64,000 nucleotides of DNA from Caproicibacter sp047777415 (GCA_047777415.1 JBKEEO010000001.1:1-64000); one strand, 5' to 3'. Counted from the stretch's first letter, positions 1 to 8,107 are shown. Notes: generated from the sequence alone by a model not told the origin. Numbers and translations are program-made.

Positions 1-181
1 GATTTTGAGCAATGCTTTTGTCGGAATGCATCCAACATTCAAACATACGCCGCCCAATGCCTTGTTTTTCTACTAACACAACCGTTGCACCAAGCTGTGA
101 CGCGCGAATCGCTGCGACATACCCGGCGGGCCCTCCGCCAAGGATGCCAATATCTGCTGATACTTCTTGTTTGAAATCCAT
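1..181 (-). pseudogene. Dihydrolipoamide dehydrogenase-like flavoprotein, 5' end, frameshifted
   Basis: The gene starts at the ATG at 181 behind AAGGGA and runs off the left edge. Its first 40 residues form a Rossmann FAD-binding start with the GILGGGPAGY motif typical of dihydrolipoamide dehydrogenases and related disulfide oxidoreductases. Near position 60-64 the frame shifts by one base. In the other frame the text continues as LGGVCLNVGCIPTKALL, which contains the redox CxxxxC motif. The lesion looks like one extra G after a caag run. It is last in a leftward set after two permease genes, so a redox role in the arsenic island is inferred. A sequencing error cannot be excluded. Confidence 0.7.
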
Positions 182-277
182 AAAATCCCTTCCCTTTACC
201 GTGATAAAAGTGAATCGCTACTTGCTGATATTTTCTGCGTTTTCATAAATTTTCTGAATCTCCTTTTTAGAGATGAG

Positions 278-706
278 CTATGACAAAATATAGGCGATGA
301 TGATAATGCCTGGAATGTCGACCAACAGTCTTGTAAAAGCAAATTTTGCACCCAATGACGCCATTTCAAAGAGGAACATCGGGATTTTCGTTGTGGACCA
401 GGCCCCAATGAAAATCAAAATATTGCTGAATTTTGCACCCTTTTTCATCAACACCGCAGCAACCGGGAAAGCCCCATAGAGCGGACCCGCTGCCGCCGAA
501 CCAATGAATATGGCAAGCAGGATTCCTTTCAGACCGGAACCTTCCCCCATATACTTCACCATCGTTTCGCGCGGCACCCAGACATCCAGCAGCCCTAGCA
601 GCACAAAGACGGGCGGGATGACCAGCAGCATCTGCTTGAATTGATAGACCGAGATACCGACTGCCGCGGATCCAATATCGTAGTTAATGAGTGTGAATAT
701 GCTCAA
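278..706 (-). CDS. Permease, second half of a split ArsP/PF03773-type transporter (probable frameshift near its start)
   Basis: This hydrophobic protein of about 142 readable residues has the GPLYGAFPVAAVLMKKGA segment and several membrane helices, as in one half of the predicted permease family PF03773 (ArsP-like). The upstream gene encodes the other half. The readable frame opens at a TTG at 706. Reading further upstream, a run of six A at about 741-746 separates a TTG-led start at 758, behind GGTGG, from an in-frame YRAFLITAIALS segment. The gene therefore probably began at 758 and lost one A. ArsP members export trivalent organoarsenicals, but the substrate here is inferred. Confidence 0.65.
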   Translation of the reverse strand: MSIFTLINYDIGSAAVGISVYQFKQMLLVIPPVFVLLGLLDVWVPRETMVKYMGEGSGLKGILLAIFIGSAAAGPLYGAFPVAAVLMKKGAKFSNILIFIGAWSTTKIPMFLFEMASLGAKFAFTRLLVDIPGIIIIAYILS

Positions 707-759
707 AGCAATTGCGGTTATGAGAAATGCACGGTATCTTTTTTAAAATTGCTTTCAAT

Positions 760-1245
760 TTAGCCCACCACCAATCGAATGATATAAGCGACAATAAACG
801 AGAAAAGAAAAGCAAGCACGTTTCGGAAAATTGTCAGCTTTTTGCCAAAATACTTGATTTCAACGGGAATCGTTACCACGCCGACCATCATCAGTGCGGA
901 GACAAAGGCCCCAATCTGCATATATCCCGCGCCGCTTTGTAAAAGCATGGCGGCTGTGGGGAATGCAACAAACCCGGGAATGAGCGTGATAGCACCAATC
1001 ACAGCGGCAAGTATCACTCCCAACCAACCGGAACCGGAGCCGATTATTTTTGAAATGACTTCGGTGTTTAACACAGCCAGCAGGATGCCGACCAGTAGGA
1101 TGATGACCAAAAATTGCGGCAAAATATTTTCAAATGCCTTCCATCCTTTTTTTAGGGCTTTTTTGGTTTTTTGTTTATCCTTAAAAAACGAAACAGCTAA
1201 AAGTAATACGGTTACTCCATACAGCAAATAAGTGTCCAAAATCAT
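760..1245 (-). CDS. Permease, first half of a split ArsP/PF03773-type transporter
   Basis: This integral membrane protein of about 160 residues carries the PF03773-like block FVAFPTAAMLLQSGAG followed by GVVTIPVEIKYFG. The two-gene arrangement (first half here, second half next door with about one base between) is seen for predicted permeases in Firmicutes. The ATG at 1245 abuts GGAGGA with no spacer. A TTG two codons later (1239) has an ideal six-base spacer and may be the true start. An ArsR-like palindrome sits in its promoter (1345-1360), which ties it to metalloid response. Export of methylated or inorganic arsenic is inferred. Confidence 0.7.
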   Translation of the reverse strand: MILDTYLLYGVTVLLLAVSFFKDKQKTKKALKKGWKAFENILPQFLVIILLVGILLAVLNTEVISKIIGSGSGWLGVILAAVIGAITLIPGFVAFPTAAMLLQSGAGYMQIGAFVSALMMVGVVTIPVEIKYFGKKLTIFRNVLAFLFSFIVAYIIRLVVG

Positions 1246-1344
1246 TCCTCCGATTTTATAATCTATTATCAAATTAAAGTACTGCGCTTTTCTCTTTTGC
1301 AATGTGTTTTTAGCAGTTCTTAAGTGCTGTCTGCCTTATGTCAT

Positions 1345-1360
1345 ATCAAAATAATTTGAT
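1345..1360. promoter_or_regulatory. ArsR-like operator in the permease promoter
   Basis: A near-perfect palindrome, ATCAAAATAATTTGAT, sits nine bases downstream of a leftward -10 candidate TATGAT (1370-1375). The -35 is weak. It matches the palindrome at 1959-1974 in both sequence and position relative to the -10, as expected for two promoters under one ArsR/SmtB-family repressor. Confidence 0.6.
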
Positions 1361-1464
1361 GTTATATATATCATACGCTTTATACATTGGTGCTAAAACA
1401 TCTGCGCTAAATTTTGTCTGCTTTTCAGCGATGCAAATCACTGTTTACCTATAGATCATTTAGA

Positions 1465-1805
1465 TCATTTGCACTGGCTTAAATAAACATCTTTATTTGC
1501 CAAGTTTTGGCTGTCTTCTTCCAATTGCGGATAACATTCCAGATGATTAACAAGGTTTTTTATTAAAACTTTTAATAATGTCATCCTTAAGACTGAGTGA
1601 GTAAAATATAAATTTTTCTTATCGGGAGTCTGTCACAAATCCCATATCCCTCAGTTTGGCAAGATGTTTTGAGACTTTCGGCTGTGACAGTTTTAATATT
1701 CCGCAGATTTCACACACCGCTAATTCTTTTTTGGGCCAGCAAAACCATAATTCTTAAACGTGTTTCATCCGATGCACGTTTGAAAAATTCCGTCAAATAA
1801 GACAT
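1465..1805 (-). pseudogene. ArsR-family repressor, multiply disrupted
   Basis: Starting at the ATG at 1805 behind GGAAAGG, the text opens as a classic ArsR winged helix (FFKRASDETRLRIMVLLAQK). Three lesions follow. An extra A in a poly-A run near 1735 shifts the frame away from the VCEICG and LSQPKVSKHLAKLRDMGF recognition-helix segments. A TAA stop lies at 1619-1621. A second shift lies near 1580, after which NHLECYPQLEED and a stop at 1465-1467 complete a 113-codon gene, the normal ArsR length. Three independent lesions argue for real decay rather than sequencing error. It lies between the two operators it presumably once controlled. Confidence 0.8.
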
Positions 1806-1921
1806 GGCAATTTTCCTTTCCAAACGGTCACAAGCACAAATACTCATATACCCATTTGCGGATATGACAGCGCTTTTTCCATGCAATGTCAAGAGATTTT
1901 TTTCATCTTACTTTTTTCATA

Positions 1922-1950
1922 TTGACAAATTTTGATTTAACGCATATACT
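1922..1950 (+). promoter_or_regulatory. Sigma-A promoter for the redox cassette
   Basis: TTGACA (1922-1927) and TATACT (1945-1950) are separated by exactly 17 bases. The predicted start lies about 260 bases before the first gene at 2216. The leader 1980-2215 shows no recognisable riboswitch or convincing small gene. Confidence 0.7.
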
Positions 1951-1958
1951 AGCATTAC

Positions 1959-1974
1959 ATCAAATAAATTTGAT
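1959..1974. promoter_or_regulatory. ArsR-like operator of the redox cassette
   Basis: ATCAAATAAATTTGAT is a perfect palindrome with a two-base centre, placed eight bases downstream of the -10 box where a bound repressor would block transcription. The similar site at 1345-1360 controls the permease direction. Confidence 0.6.
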
Positions 1975-2215
1975 ATGACAGCAAAAAACACATCCTGCGG
2001 CGGTACAGCGGTACAAAAGGAAAAATCACAAAATACATGATTCTTTCAGCTGTGTTGCAGCGTCAGGTATCATTTAATACCTATGTTATAAATACAGTTC
2101 CGTCCAACCTTTAGCAGCCTCGCGCGCAACAAATATATAGAGAATTTAGGCGGATTTATGACGGCAGTCATGCAATGTTTTTGAATCGCGCTGAATGATT
2201 AGGGGGATGATATCT

Positions 2216-2539
2216 ATGGCAAAAAACTGGTATCCCGTTGTTGACTATTTAATCTGTAAAGAGTGCGGCACCTGCGTGGAAAATTGTTCACACAGCGTAT
2301 ATGATAAAGGGAAAGCTCCTTCCCCCATTGTCAAAAATCCGGAAGCATGTGTGGACCATTGCCATGGCTGCGGCAATCGCTGTCCGGTTGGAGCAATTAC
2401 CTATTTCGGTGACGATACCGGCTGGACACCGTCAAACAGAACACAGGCGCCGGATTCTAGTTGCTCCTGCGGAGGTGGAAAGAACTTCTTTGAAGGGGAC
2501 AAAAAGAACTCCTCATGTTGTGGAGGGAATTGCTGCTGA
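2216..2539 (+). CDS. Small Cys-rich 4Fe-4S protein of the ars island
   Basis: This 107-residue cytoplasmic protein has two ferredoxin-like cysteine clusters, CKECGTCVENC at residues 14-24 and Cys45/49/52/56 ending in CP. It closes with a Cys-rich tail (CSCGGG, then SSCCGGNCC) that could hold a metal or metalloid. The ATG at 2216 is chosen over 2195 because AGGGGG lies about ten bases before it. The next gene starts inside its stop codon (TGATG), so the two are translationally coupled. A role as electron donor to the thioredoxin/CcdA relay is inferred. Confidence 0.75.
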   Translation: MAKNWYPVVDYLICKECGTCVENCSHSVYDKGKAPSPIVKNPEACVDHCHGCGNRCPVGAITYFGDDTGWTPSNRTQAPDSSCSCGGGKNFFEGDKKNSSCCGGNCC

Positions 2540-3054
2540 TGAATACAAAAAAACGAATTGTTAGAATTATCGTTCCGATACTGATTTTGGCCGCACTAAC
2601 CGTCATATGGATGATCAAAACGCAGTCCGCACCTGCCAGTGAGGAGACGAATTCGGATTTTGCGCTGGAAACAACCTCTGTGGATTTGGAAACTCTGACC
2701 TCTTATAATCTGCCGATTATCATTGATTTTGGTTCAGACTCGTGTATTCCATGCCAGCAGATGGCCCCTGTTCTTGAAACGATGAACGCTGAAATGCAGG
2801 GAAAAGCGATTATCAAATTTGTTGATGTTTGGAAGCATGCGGAGGCGGCGGACGGCTTCCCCGTACAAGTCATCCCCACACAGGTCTTTATCAATTCGGA
2901 CGGAACGCCCTATGTTCCCAGTGAAGAGATTGACGTGGAATTTACCATGTATTCCTATCAGGACACTGGGGAGCATGCATTTACCGTCCACCAAGGGGGA
3001 TTGACGGAAGAGCAAATGCGCGCAATATTAGCCGACATGGGGGTGGCACAGTGA
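2539..3054 (+). CDS. Membrane-anchored thioredoxin-like protein
   Basis: The 171-residue product has a basic N-terminus and one hydrophobic helix (about residues 6-25) that would place the rest outside the membrane. A thioredoxin fold follows with the active site SCIPCQQMAP and the partner cis-proline region VIPTQVF. It overlaps both neighbours by four bases, the downstream gene coding for a CcdA-like electron carrier. This matches the TlpA/CcdA pattern, in which CcdA passes electrons across the membrane to an extracytoplasmic thioredoxin. The client in an arsenic island is unknown. Confidence 0.8.
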   Translation: MNTKKRIVRIIVPILILAALTVIWMIKTQSAPASEETNSDFALETTSVDLETLTSYNLPIIIDFGSDSCIPCQQMAPVLETMNAEMQGKAIIKFVDVWKHAEAADGFPVQVIPTQVFINSDGTPYVPSEEIDVEFTMYSYQDTGEHAFTVHQGGLTEEQMRAILADMGVAQ

Positions 3055-3740
3055 CAGCTGTATTGGAGAGTCTGTCTGAACTGATAACGGAAAGCAGCTG
3101 GCTTGCACCCTTGCTGGCACTTTTGGCCGGAGTGCTTACATCTTTTACGCCATGTTCACTGTCCAGCATTCCTTTGGTAATTGGATATGTTGGCGGTACA
3201 GGGCAAAGAGAAACCAAACGGGCATTTTGGCTTTCCGTCACTTTTGCGGCGGGGGCTGCGGTGACGTTTACAGTGTTGGGCGTTGTCGCTTCGCTTGCCG
3301 GAAAATTATTAGGGAATGCAACATCATGGTGGTATCTTGCTCTTGGCACTTTAATGATTCTCATGGCTTTGCAAACTTGGGAAATCTTTGAGTTTATCCC
3401 ATCGAGCTATCTTGTTTCCAAAAATACCAAAAAGGGGTATGTCGGCGCATTTCTGGCGGGGATTCTCGGCGGAATTTTCTCCTCTCCGTGTTCTACTCCA
3501 GTACTGATTGCGCTGTTAGCCATTGTTGCCGGCAAAGGAAATATCCTTTGGGGTGTGCTGCTGCTCCTCCTGTATTCCATTGGGCATGGTTGCCTAGCAA
3601 TCGTTGCAGGAACATCCATTGGTTTTGTACAAAAACTTTCTTCCAGCCCAAAATACGGAAAAGTAAGTTTTGTTTTAAAAATTGTGATGGGTACGCTCAT
3701 TCTGTTCATCGGGTTTTATCTGTTTTATCTTGGGTTCTAA
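3051..3740 (+). CDS. CcdA/DsbD-like transmembrane thiol-disulfide transporter
   Basis: The 229-residue protein has about six membrane helices. The two conserved cysteine motifs of the CcdA/DsbD membrane domain are present: FTPCSLSSIP near residue 27-35 and SSPCSTPVL near the middle. It starts with GTG overlapping the upstream stop (GTGA). The family moves electrons from cytoplasmic thioredoxin to extracytoplasmic thiol proteins. Flanked by a membrane thioredoxin and a small cytoplasmic thioredoxin, it forms a full relay. Confidence 0.85.
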   Translation: MTAVLESLSELITESSWLAPLLALLAGVLTSFTPCSLSSIPLVIGYVGGTGQRETKRAFWLSVTFAAGAAVTFTVLGVVASLAGKLLGNATSWWYLALGTLMILMALQTWEIFEFIPSSYLVSKNTKKGYVGAFLAGILGGIFSSPCSTPVLIALLAIVAGKGNILWGVLLLLLYSIGHGCLAIVAGTSIGFVQKLSSSPKYGKVSFVLKIVMGTLILFIGFYLFYLGF

Positions 3741-3762
3741 TCATTCTGAAAAGGAGAGATTG

Positions 3763-4110
3763 ATGATGGCGCTGTTTAAAAGGAAAAATAAACAGAAAGA
3801 AACCGCATGCTGCTGCGGCAATTGTGATGCAGAAAGCATGGCAAAAGCAGAACACGCAAAAACAGAGGGAGCAAGCGTGAAAGTGCTTGGCAGCGGCTGC
3901 GCAAAATGCAAGCAGCTTGAATCCGCAGCCAAAGCGGCACTGGAGCAATTGGGAATGGATACCGCTGTCGATCATATTACGGATTTTTCACAAATTGCAG
4001 CTTACGGTGTGATGACAACACCGGCTTTGGTTGTCGACGGCAAGGTGGTATCTTACGGCAAAGTGCTAAAGACAGAGGAAATCGTTAAAATTTTGCAAAA
4101 GGTGCGGTAA
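3763..4110 (+). CDS. Small thioredoxin-like redox disulfide protein
   Basis: This protein of about 115 residues has a Cys-rich start (ACCCGNC), then a compact thioredoxin fold with GSGCAKCKQLE as active site and TTPALVVDGKVVSYGK as cis-proline loop. This is the pattern of the short thioredoxin family often found in arsenic loci. AAGGAG precedes the ATG at 3763; an ATG three bases later is also possible. It is last in the redox cassette, before a terminator. It probably reduces CcdA from the cytoplasmic side. Confidence 0.8.
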   Translation: MMALFKRKNKQKETACCCGNCDAESMAKAEHAKTEGASVKVLGSGCAKCKQLESAAKAALEQLGMDTAVDHITDFSQIAAYGVMTTPALVVDGKVVSYGKVLKTEEIVKILQKVR

Positions 4111-4125
4111 AACTTCATAGAAAAA

Positions 4126-4156
4126 ACAAAAACCATTGTCACAAATGGTTTTTGTT
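4126..4156 (+). terminator. Intrinsic terminator after the redox cassette
   Basis: An A-rich/T-rich hairpin pairs AAAAACCATT with AATGGTTTTT around a short loop and ends in a T run. It separates the redox cassette from the arsR-acr3 operon. Confidence 0.6.
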
Positions 4157-4213
4157 CAGCATATTATATGAGTACATGTGAATATACGAATATACAGAAA
4201 AGGAGGGGTCATC

Positions 4214-4558
4214 ATGTGTCATATGTTCGATATTTTTAAAGCATTATCGGATGAAACAAGGCTCCGAATCATTGCGCTTCTCTTAGAGGGTGAAATGTGT
4301 GTCTGCGGCATTGAGGAATGTCTAGGCGTAACGCAGTCAAACGCTTCCAGGCATTTAATCGTCTTGAAGAACGCGGGCATACTATCAAGCAGAAAAGAAG
4401 CGCAATGGACGTATTACAAACTTGATGAAACATTTTGCCATGAGAACCAAGAATTAATTCGCTATTTGGCAGAAAAAGTTTCCTCCCTTCCCACCTATGA
4501 GTCCGACAGCCAAAAACGGAAACAATATGAACAATCCGATTTATGCAGTAAGGAGTAA
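4214..4558 (+). CDS. arsR: ArsR arsenite-responsive repressor
   Basis: This 114-residue winged-helix repressor has DETRLRIIALL as its first helices, TQSNASRHLIVLKNAGIL as the DNA-reading helix, and an arsenic-sensing MCVCG motif (Cys29, Cys31, plus Cys36) like the ELCVCDL loop of well-studied ArsR. The ATG at 4214 follows AGGAGGGG. It heads the operon with acr3, whose start overlaps its stop. The upstream text has repeated GAATATAC motifs (4175-4195) that may be its operator. This is the intact ArsR of the window; the other copy is dead. Confidence 0.9.
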   Translation: MCHMFDIFKALSDETRLRIIALLLEGEMCVCGIEECLGVTQSNASRHLIVLKNAGILSSRKEAQWTYYKLDETFCHENQELIRYLAEKVSSLPTYESDSQKRKQYEQSDLCSKE

Positions 4559-4563
4559 TGGCA

Positions 4564-5623
4564 ATGAGTAAAAATCAAAACGCAGGGATAGGCTTCTTTC
4601 AGAAGTATTTAACTGTATGGGTAATTCTTTGTATGGCGGCCGGTGTATTAATTGGCAAATTTTTACCGTCGATACCGGCTTTCCTAAATCAATTTGAATA
4701 CGCAAAAGTTTCGATACCGGTGGCAATCTTAATCTGGGTCATGATTTACCCCATGATGATGAAGGTCGATTTCCAAAGCGTCAAAAATGTCGGGAAAAGT
4801 CCGAAAGGCTTATTTGTAACTTGGGTTACAAATTGGCTGATTAAACCGTTTTCCATGTACGCTATATCTTCATTCTTTCTTTATGTTGTCTTTAAAGGAT
4901 TCATCGCGCCCGGATTTAGCCAAAGAATATCTGGCCGGTGCAATTCTGCTGGGTGCAGCCCCTTGTACGGCGATGGTTTTTGTCTGGAGCCTTCTGACCA
5001 AAGGGAATCCCGCCTATACCGTTGTGCAGGTTGCCTCCAACGACCTCATCATTTTAGTCGCATTCGTGCCCATTGTTAAATTTCTCTTGGGTGTCAGCGA
5101 TGTCTCTGTTCCGTGGGATACCTTGATTTTATCCGTGGTTCTGTTTGTTGTCATTCCGTTGGCGGGCGGTATTTTGACCCGCTTATGGGTTACAAAGAGC
5201 AAGGGGGTTGATTATTTCGAGAATACGTTTGTTCACAAGTTTGATAATGTAACCGTGGTTGGTCTGCTGCTCACCCTTATTTTGCTGTTTTCTTTCCAAG
5301 GGGACACCATTATCAATAATCCGCTTCATATCATTCTGATTGCCGTGCCGCTTACCATTCAGACATTCCTGATTTTCTTTATAGCATATTTGGCATGCAA
5401 ATGGCTGAAACTGCCGCATGATATCGCAGCACCGGCCGGTATGATTGGTGCATCTAACTTCTTTGAACTGTCCGTAGCGGTTGCCATTGCGCTGTTTGGC
5501 ACAGCTTCTCCTGCGGCACTTGCCACAACCGTGGGGGTACTTACGGAAGTACCTGTTATGCTGATGCTCGTCAGTATTGCGAATCACACAACGCACTGGT
5601 TTTCTCAGCCGAACAAGAAGTGA
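4564..5623 (+). pseudogene. acr3: Acr3 arsenite efflux permease, frameshifted
   Basis: The two open pieces together give a full Acr3-type arsenite/H+ antiporter of about 350 residues with ten expected helices. The first reads from 4564 (AAGGAG nine bases upstream) to IAP at about 4910. The second continues as DLAKEYLAGAILLGAAPCTAMVF, which carries the conserved substrate cysteine of the family. One extra base in gcgcccgg near 4905-4912 breaks the frame. No other lesion is visible, so a sequencing error or a very recent mutation is possible. If real, the ars operon lacks a working Acr3 and ArsA may lack its membrane partner. Confidence 0.8.
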
Positions 5624-5659
5624 CAAGAAACAATCATAATGAGTAAGGAGGTTTGTACG

Positions 5660-5854
5660 ATGATGAATCAATTTAGCATTCATAACATGAATGGGGTATC
5701 AAAGAACCCGCAAGAACAATATGGTTTAAACAACATGAACGGCAAATCGGATAACCCTCAAAGCGAATATAGTTTAACCGACATGAACGGCGTATCCCAT
5801 GACAATTTCAAAAAATACAGCTTAAATAATATGTGCGGTATGACCGACAACTGA
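5660..5854 (+). CDS. Small protein of four 16-residue repeats in the ars operon
   Basis: I do not recognise this 64-residue protein. It consists almost only of a 16-residue repeat. An aromatic residue recurs at 5, 21, 37 and 53, and Met-Asn-Gly at 10-12, 26-28 and 42-44; in the last copy this becomes Met-Cys-Gly at 58-60. Ser/Thr recurs at 14, 30, 46 and 62. A strong AAGGAGG precedes a double ATG. It has no signal peptide or membrane segment. It lies 36 bases after acr3 and 36 before arsD, so it should be expressed with arsenite resistance. Metalloid or metal binding through Met and the lone Cys is only a guess. Confidence 0.8.
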   Translation: MMNQFSIHNMNGVSKNPQEQYGLNNMNGKSDNPQSEYSLTDMNGVSHDNFKKYSLNNMCGMTDN

Positions 5855-5890
5855 ACATTTTATTAAGTCTATGATAAGGAGAGATTCCAT

Positions 5891-6277
5891 ATGAAAAAAA
5901 TGACAATTTATGAACCGGCTATGTGCTGCTCCACAGGACTCTGCGGGGTAGGCGTTGACCCGGAACTGCTCCGGGTATCAACCGTTCTGGAAAACCTGAA
6001 AAAAAACGGCATTGAAGTGGAACGATATAATCTGTCCAATGCACCTCAGGAATTTATCAAAAACGAGGAGGTTAATCAGCTGATTTCAAAAGATGTTGAC
6101 CTTCTGCCCATTGTTGTGCTGGACGGAAAAGTGGTTCTGACAAAAAGATATCCCACAAACGACGAATTTATTTCCATGCTGAATGTTCCAAGAAGTTTCT
6201 TGGGAGAAAAATCCAACATCCCGGCAACACCGAAAAGTTCGGGAGGCTGTGGCTGTTCCGGCGGCAAATGCTGCTAA
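5891..6277 (+). CDS. arsD: ArsD arsenite metallochaperone
   Basis: The 128-residue protein has the ArsD cysteine trio at the exact classical positions (Cys12, Cys13, Cys18 in MCCSTGLC), which delivers As(III) to ArsA. A thioredoxin-like fold follows (LLPIVVLDGKVVL), and a Cys-rich tail GGCGCSGGKCC ends the protein. AAGGAGAG lies before the ATG. It is followed after 16 bases by arsA, its known partner. Confidence 0.92.
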   Translation: MKKMTIYEPAMCCSTGLCGVGVDPELLRVSTVLENLKKNGIEVERYNLSNAPQEFIKNEEVNQLISKDVDLLPIVVLDGKVVLTKRYPTNDEFISMLNVPRSFLGEKSNIPATPKSSGGCGCSGGKCC

Positions 6278-6293
6278 AGAAGGAGGCTATGAA

Positions 6294-8036
6294 TTGAAGC
6301 AATTTGATCTGCAAGAACTGAACCTTACAAAATATTTGTTTTTTACCGGCAAAGGCGGGGTTGGAAAAACTTCCACCGCCTGCGCCACGGCGGTAACACT
6401 GGCCGACAGCGGAAAAAAGGTGCTCTTAATCAGTACCGACCCCGCTTCAAATTTACAAGATGTCTTTCATACAGAGTTGACGAACAAAGGAACTCCAATT
6501 CCTGAAGTGCCCAATTTAACGGTGGCTAATTTAGATCCCGTTCAGGCAGCCGCAGAATACCGCGAAAGTATCATAGGCCCTTACCGCGGCAAGCTGCCGG
6601 ATACCGTTTTAAAGAATATGGAAGAACAGCTCTCCGGTTCCTGCACGGTAGAAATCGCAGCATTCAATGAATTTTCCAATTTTATTACCGACCAAAAGGC
6701 CCAAGATGAATACGATTTTATTATATTTGACACCGCGCCAACCGGGCATACGCTTCGTATGCTGCAGTTACCCTCAGCGTGGAGCAATTTTATCAGTGAA
6801 AGTACGCATGGAGCATCCTGTTTGGGGCAGCTGTCCGGGTTGGAAGACCGAAAAAATATTTATAAAAATGCGGTGGAGAATTTATCAAATGCAAAGCTCA
6901 CCACACTGATTTTAGTTTCCAGACCCGAAACAGCACCGTTGAAAGAAGCGGAAAGAGCGTCTAAGGAACTGTCCGAGATTGGGATTCATAATCAAATGCT
7001 GATTGTAAACGGTGTTCTTCCTGCCTATGATGACCGTATTTCAGAGGGGCTCTATTGCAAACAGCAGTCCGCCCTGTCCCATATTCCGGATGGATTAAAA
7101 ACGATTGAAACTTATACCATTCCGCTCAGAGCGTATAACATTACCGGAATCGAAAATGTACGTGCGTTTCTTACGAAAGACCAATATATTGTGAAAGACA
7201 CAAAAGTAAACACAAACATCATCCCCAGCCTGCAAGATGTGATTGATGATTTGTACAGCAGCAATAAAAAAGTCATTTTCACAATGGGAAAAGGCGGCGT
7301 CGGCAAAACTACCGTGGCGGCTGCCATTGCCTTGGGCCTGTCTGCAAAAGGCAAAAAAGTGCACCTTACAACAACCGATCCCGCAGCACATCTCAAATTC
7401 GTGATTGATGAGAGCAGCGGCATTACCATGAGTCACATAGATGAACGTGCCGAGCTGAAAAAATATCGCGAAGAAGTACTGAAAAAAGCAAGGGAAACGA
7501 TGTCCGAAGAAGATATCGCTTATATTGAAGAAGATTTGCGTTCTCCCTGCACACAGGAAATTGCGGTGTTCCGCGCTTTTGCAGAGATTGTCGAGAAAGC
7601 AGAAGACCAAGTGGTCGTGATTGATACCGCGCCCACGGGGCATACTTTGCTTTTGCTCGAATCCACCCAAAGCTATAATCACGAAATCAAGCGCTCCAAT
7701 GGCGATATTCCGGAATCGGCAAAAAAATTACTGCCGCGTCTTCACAATACAGCAGAAACCGAAGTCATCATTGTGACATTGGCAGAGGCAACGCCGGTCT
7801 ATGAAGCGATGCGGTTGGAAGAAGATTTAAAGCGGGCAAAAATAGCCACAAAATGGTGGGTCATTAATTCATCCATGTACCGCACCGGCACAACCAATCC
7901 GATACTGTCCGCAAAGGCCAGCAATGAAATCGAATGGATTAACAAAGTGGATGCCCATTCTAAAGGTAATTTCGCGGTAATTTCATGGAGCCCGGATGAA
8001 ATAAAAGGAGAAAAACTGAAGGAATTATTCAAATAA
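6294..8036 (+). CDS. arsA: ArsA arsenite-translocating ATPase
   Basis: A 580-residue tandem ATPase. The first P-loop GKGGVGKT is at residues 19-26 and the second at about 332-339; each half has the DTAPTGHTL signature (near 145 and 443). Cys117, Cys176 and Cys419 sit where the three arsenite ligands lie in the classical ArsA (113, 172, 422). The likely start is a TTG at 6294, seven bases after GGAGG; the nearby ATG at 6289 opens a two-codon frame only. It energises arsenite extrusion through the membrane permease of the operon, which here is frameshifted. Confidence 0.92.
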   Translation: MKQFDLQELNLTKYLFFTGKGGVGKTSTACATAVTLADSGKKVLLISTDPASNLQDVFHTELTNKGTPIPEVPNLTVANLDPVQAAAEYRESIIGPYRGKLPDTVLKNMEEQLSGSCTVEIAAFNEFSNFITDQKAQDEYDFIIFDTAPTGHTLRMLQLPSAWSNFISESTHGASCLGQLSGLEDRKNIYKNAVENLSNAKLTTLILVSRPETAPLKEAERASKELSEIGIHNQMLIVNGVLPAYDDRISEGLYCKQQSALSHIPDGLKTIETYTIPLRAYNITGIENVRAFLTKDQYIVKDTKVNTNIIPSLQDVIDDLYSSNKKVIFTMGKGGVGKTTVAAAIALGLSAKGKKVHLTTTDPAAHLKFVIDESSGITMSHIDERAELKKYREEVLKKARETMSEEDIAYIEEDLRSPCTQEIAVFRAFAEIVEKAEDQVVVIDTAPTGHTLLLLESTQSYNHEIKRSNGDIPESAKKLLPRLHNTAETEVIIVTLAEATPVYEAMRLEEDLKRAKIATKWWVINSSMYRTGTTNPILSAKASNEIEWINKVDAHSKGNFAVISWSPDEIKGEKLKELFK

Positions 8037-8107
8037 TTTTGGCCGAAGATGCATAGCGGGATGGATTGTGTGCGTTCTTTTTTTGAGTCATTGGGTTCTC
8101 TCCCTTT

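Noticed and set aside
1980..2215. Leader of the redox cassette as a riboswitch or a 24-codon leader peptide at 2037
   Set aside because: No known riboswitch core is visible and the small frame lacks a good ribosome site.
5639..5854. Repeat protein as a chance low-complexity frame
   Set aside because: It has a strong Shine-Dalgarno, exact 16-residue periodicity in four copies and operon spacing of 36 bases on both sides, so I kept it as a gene.
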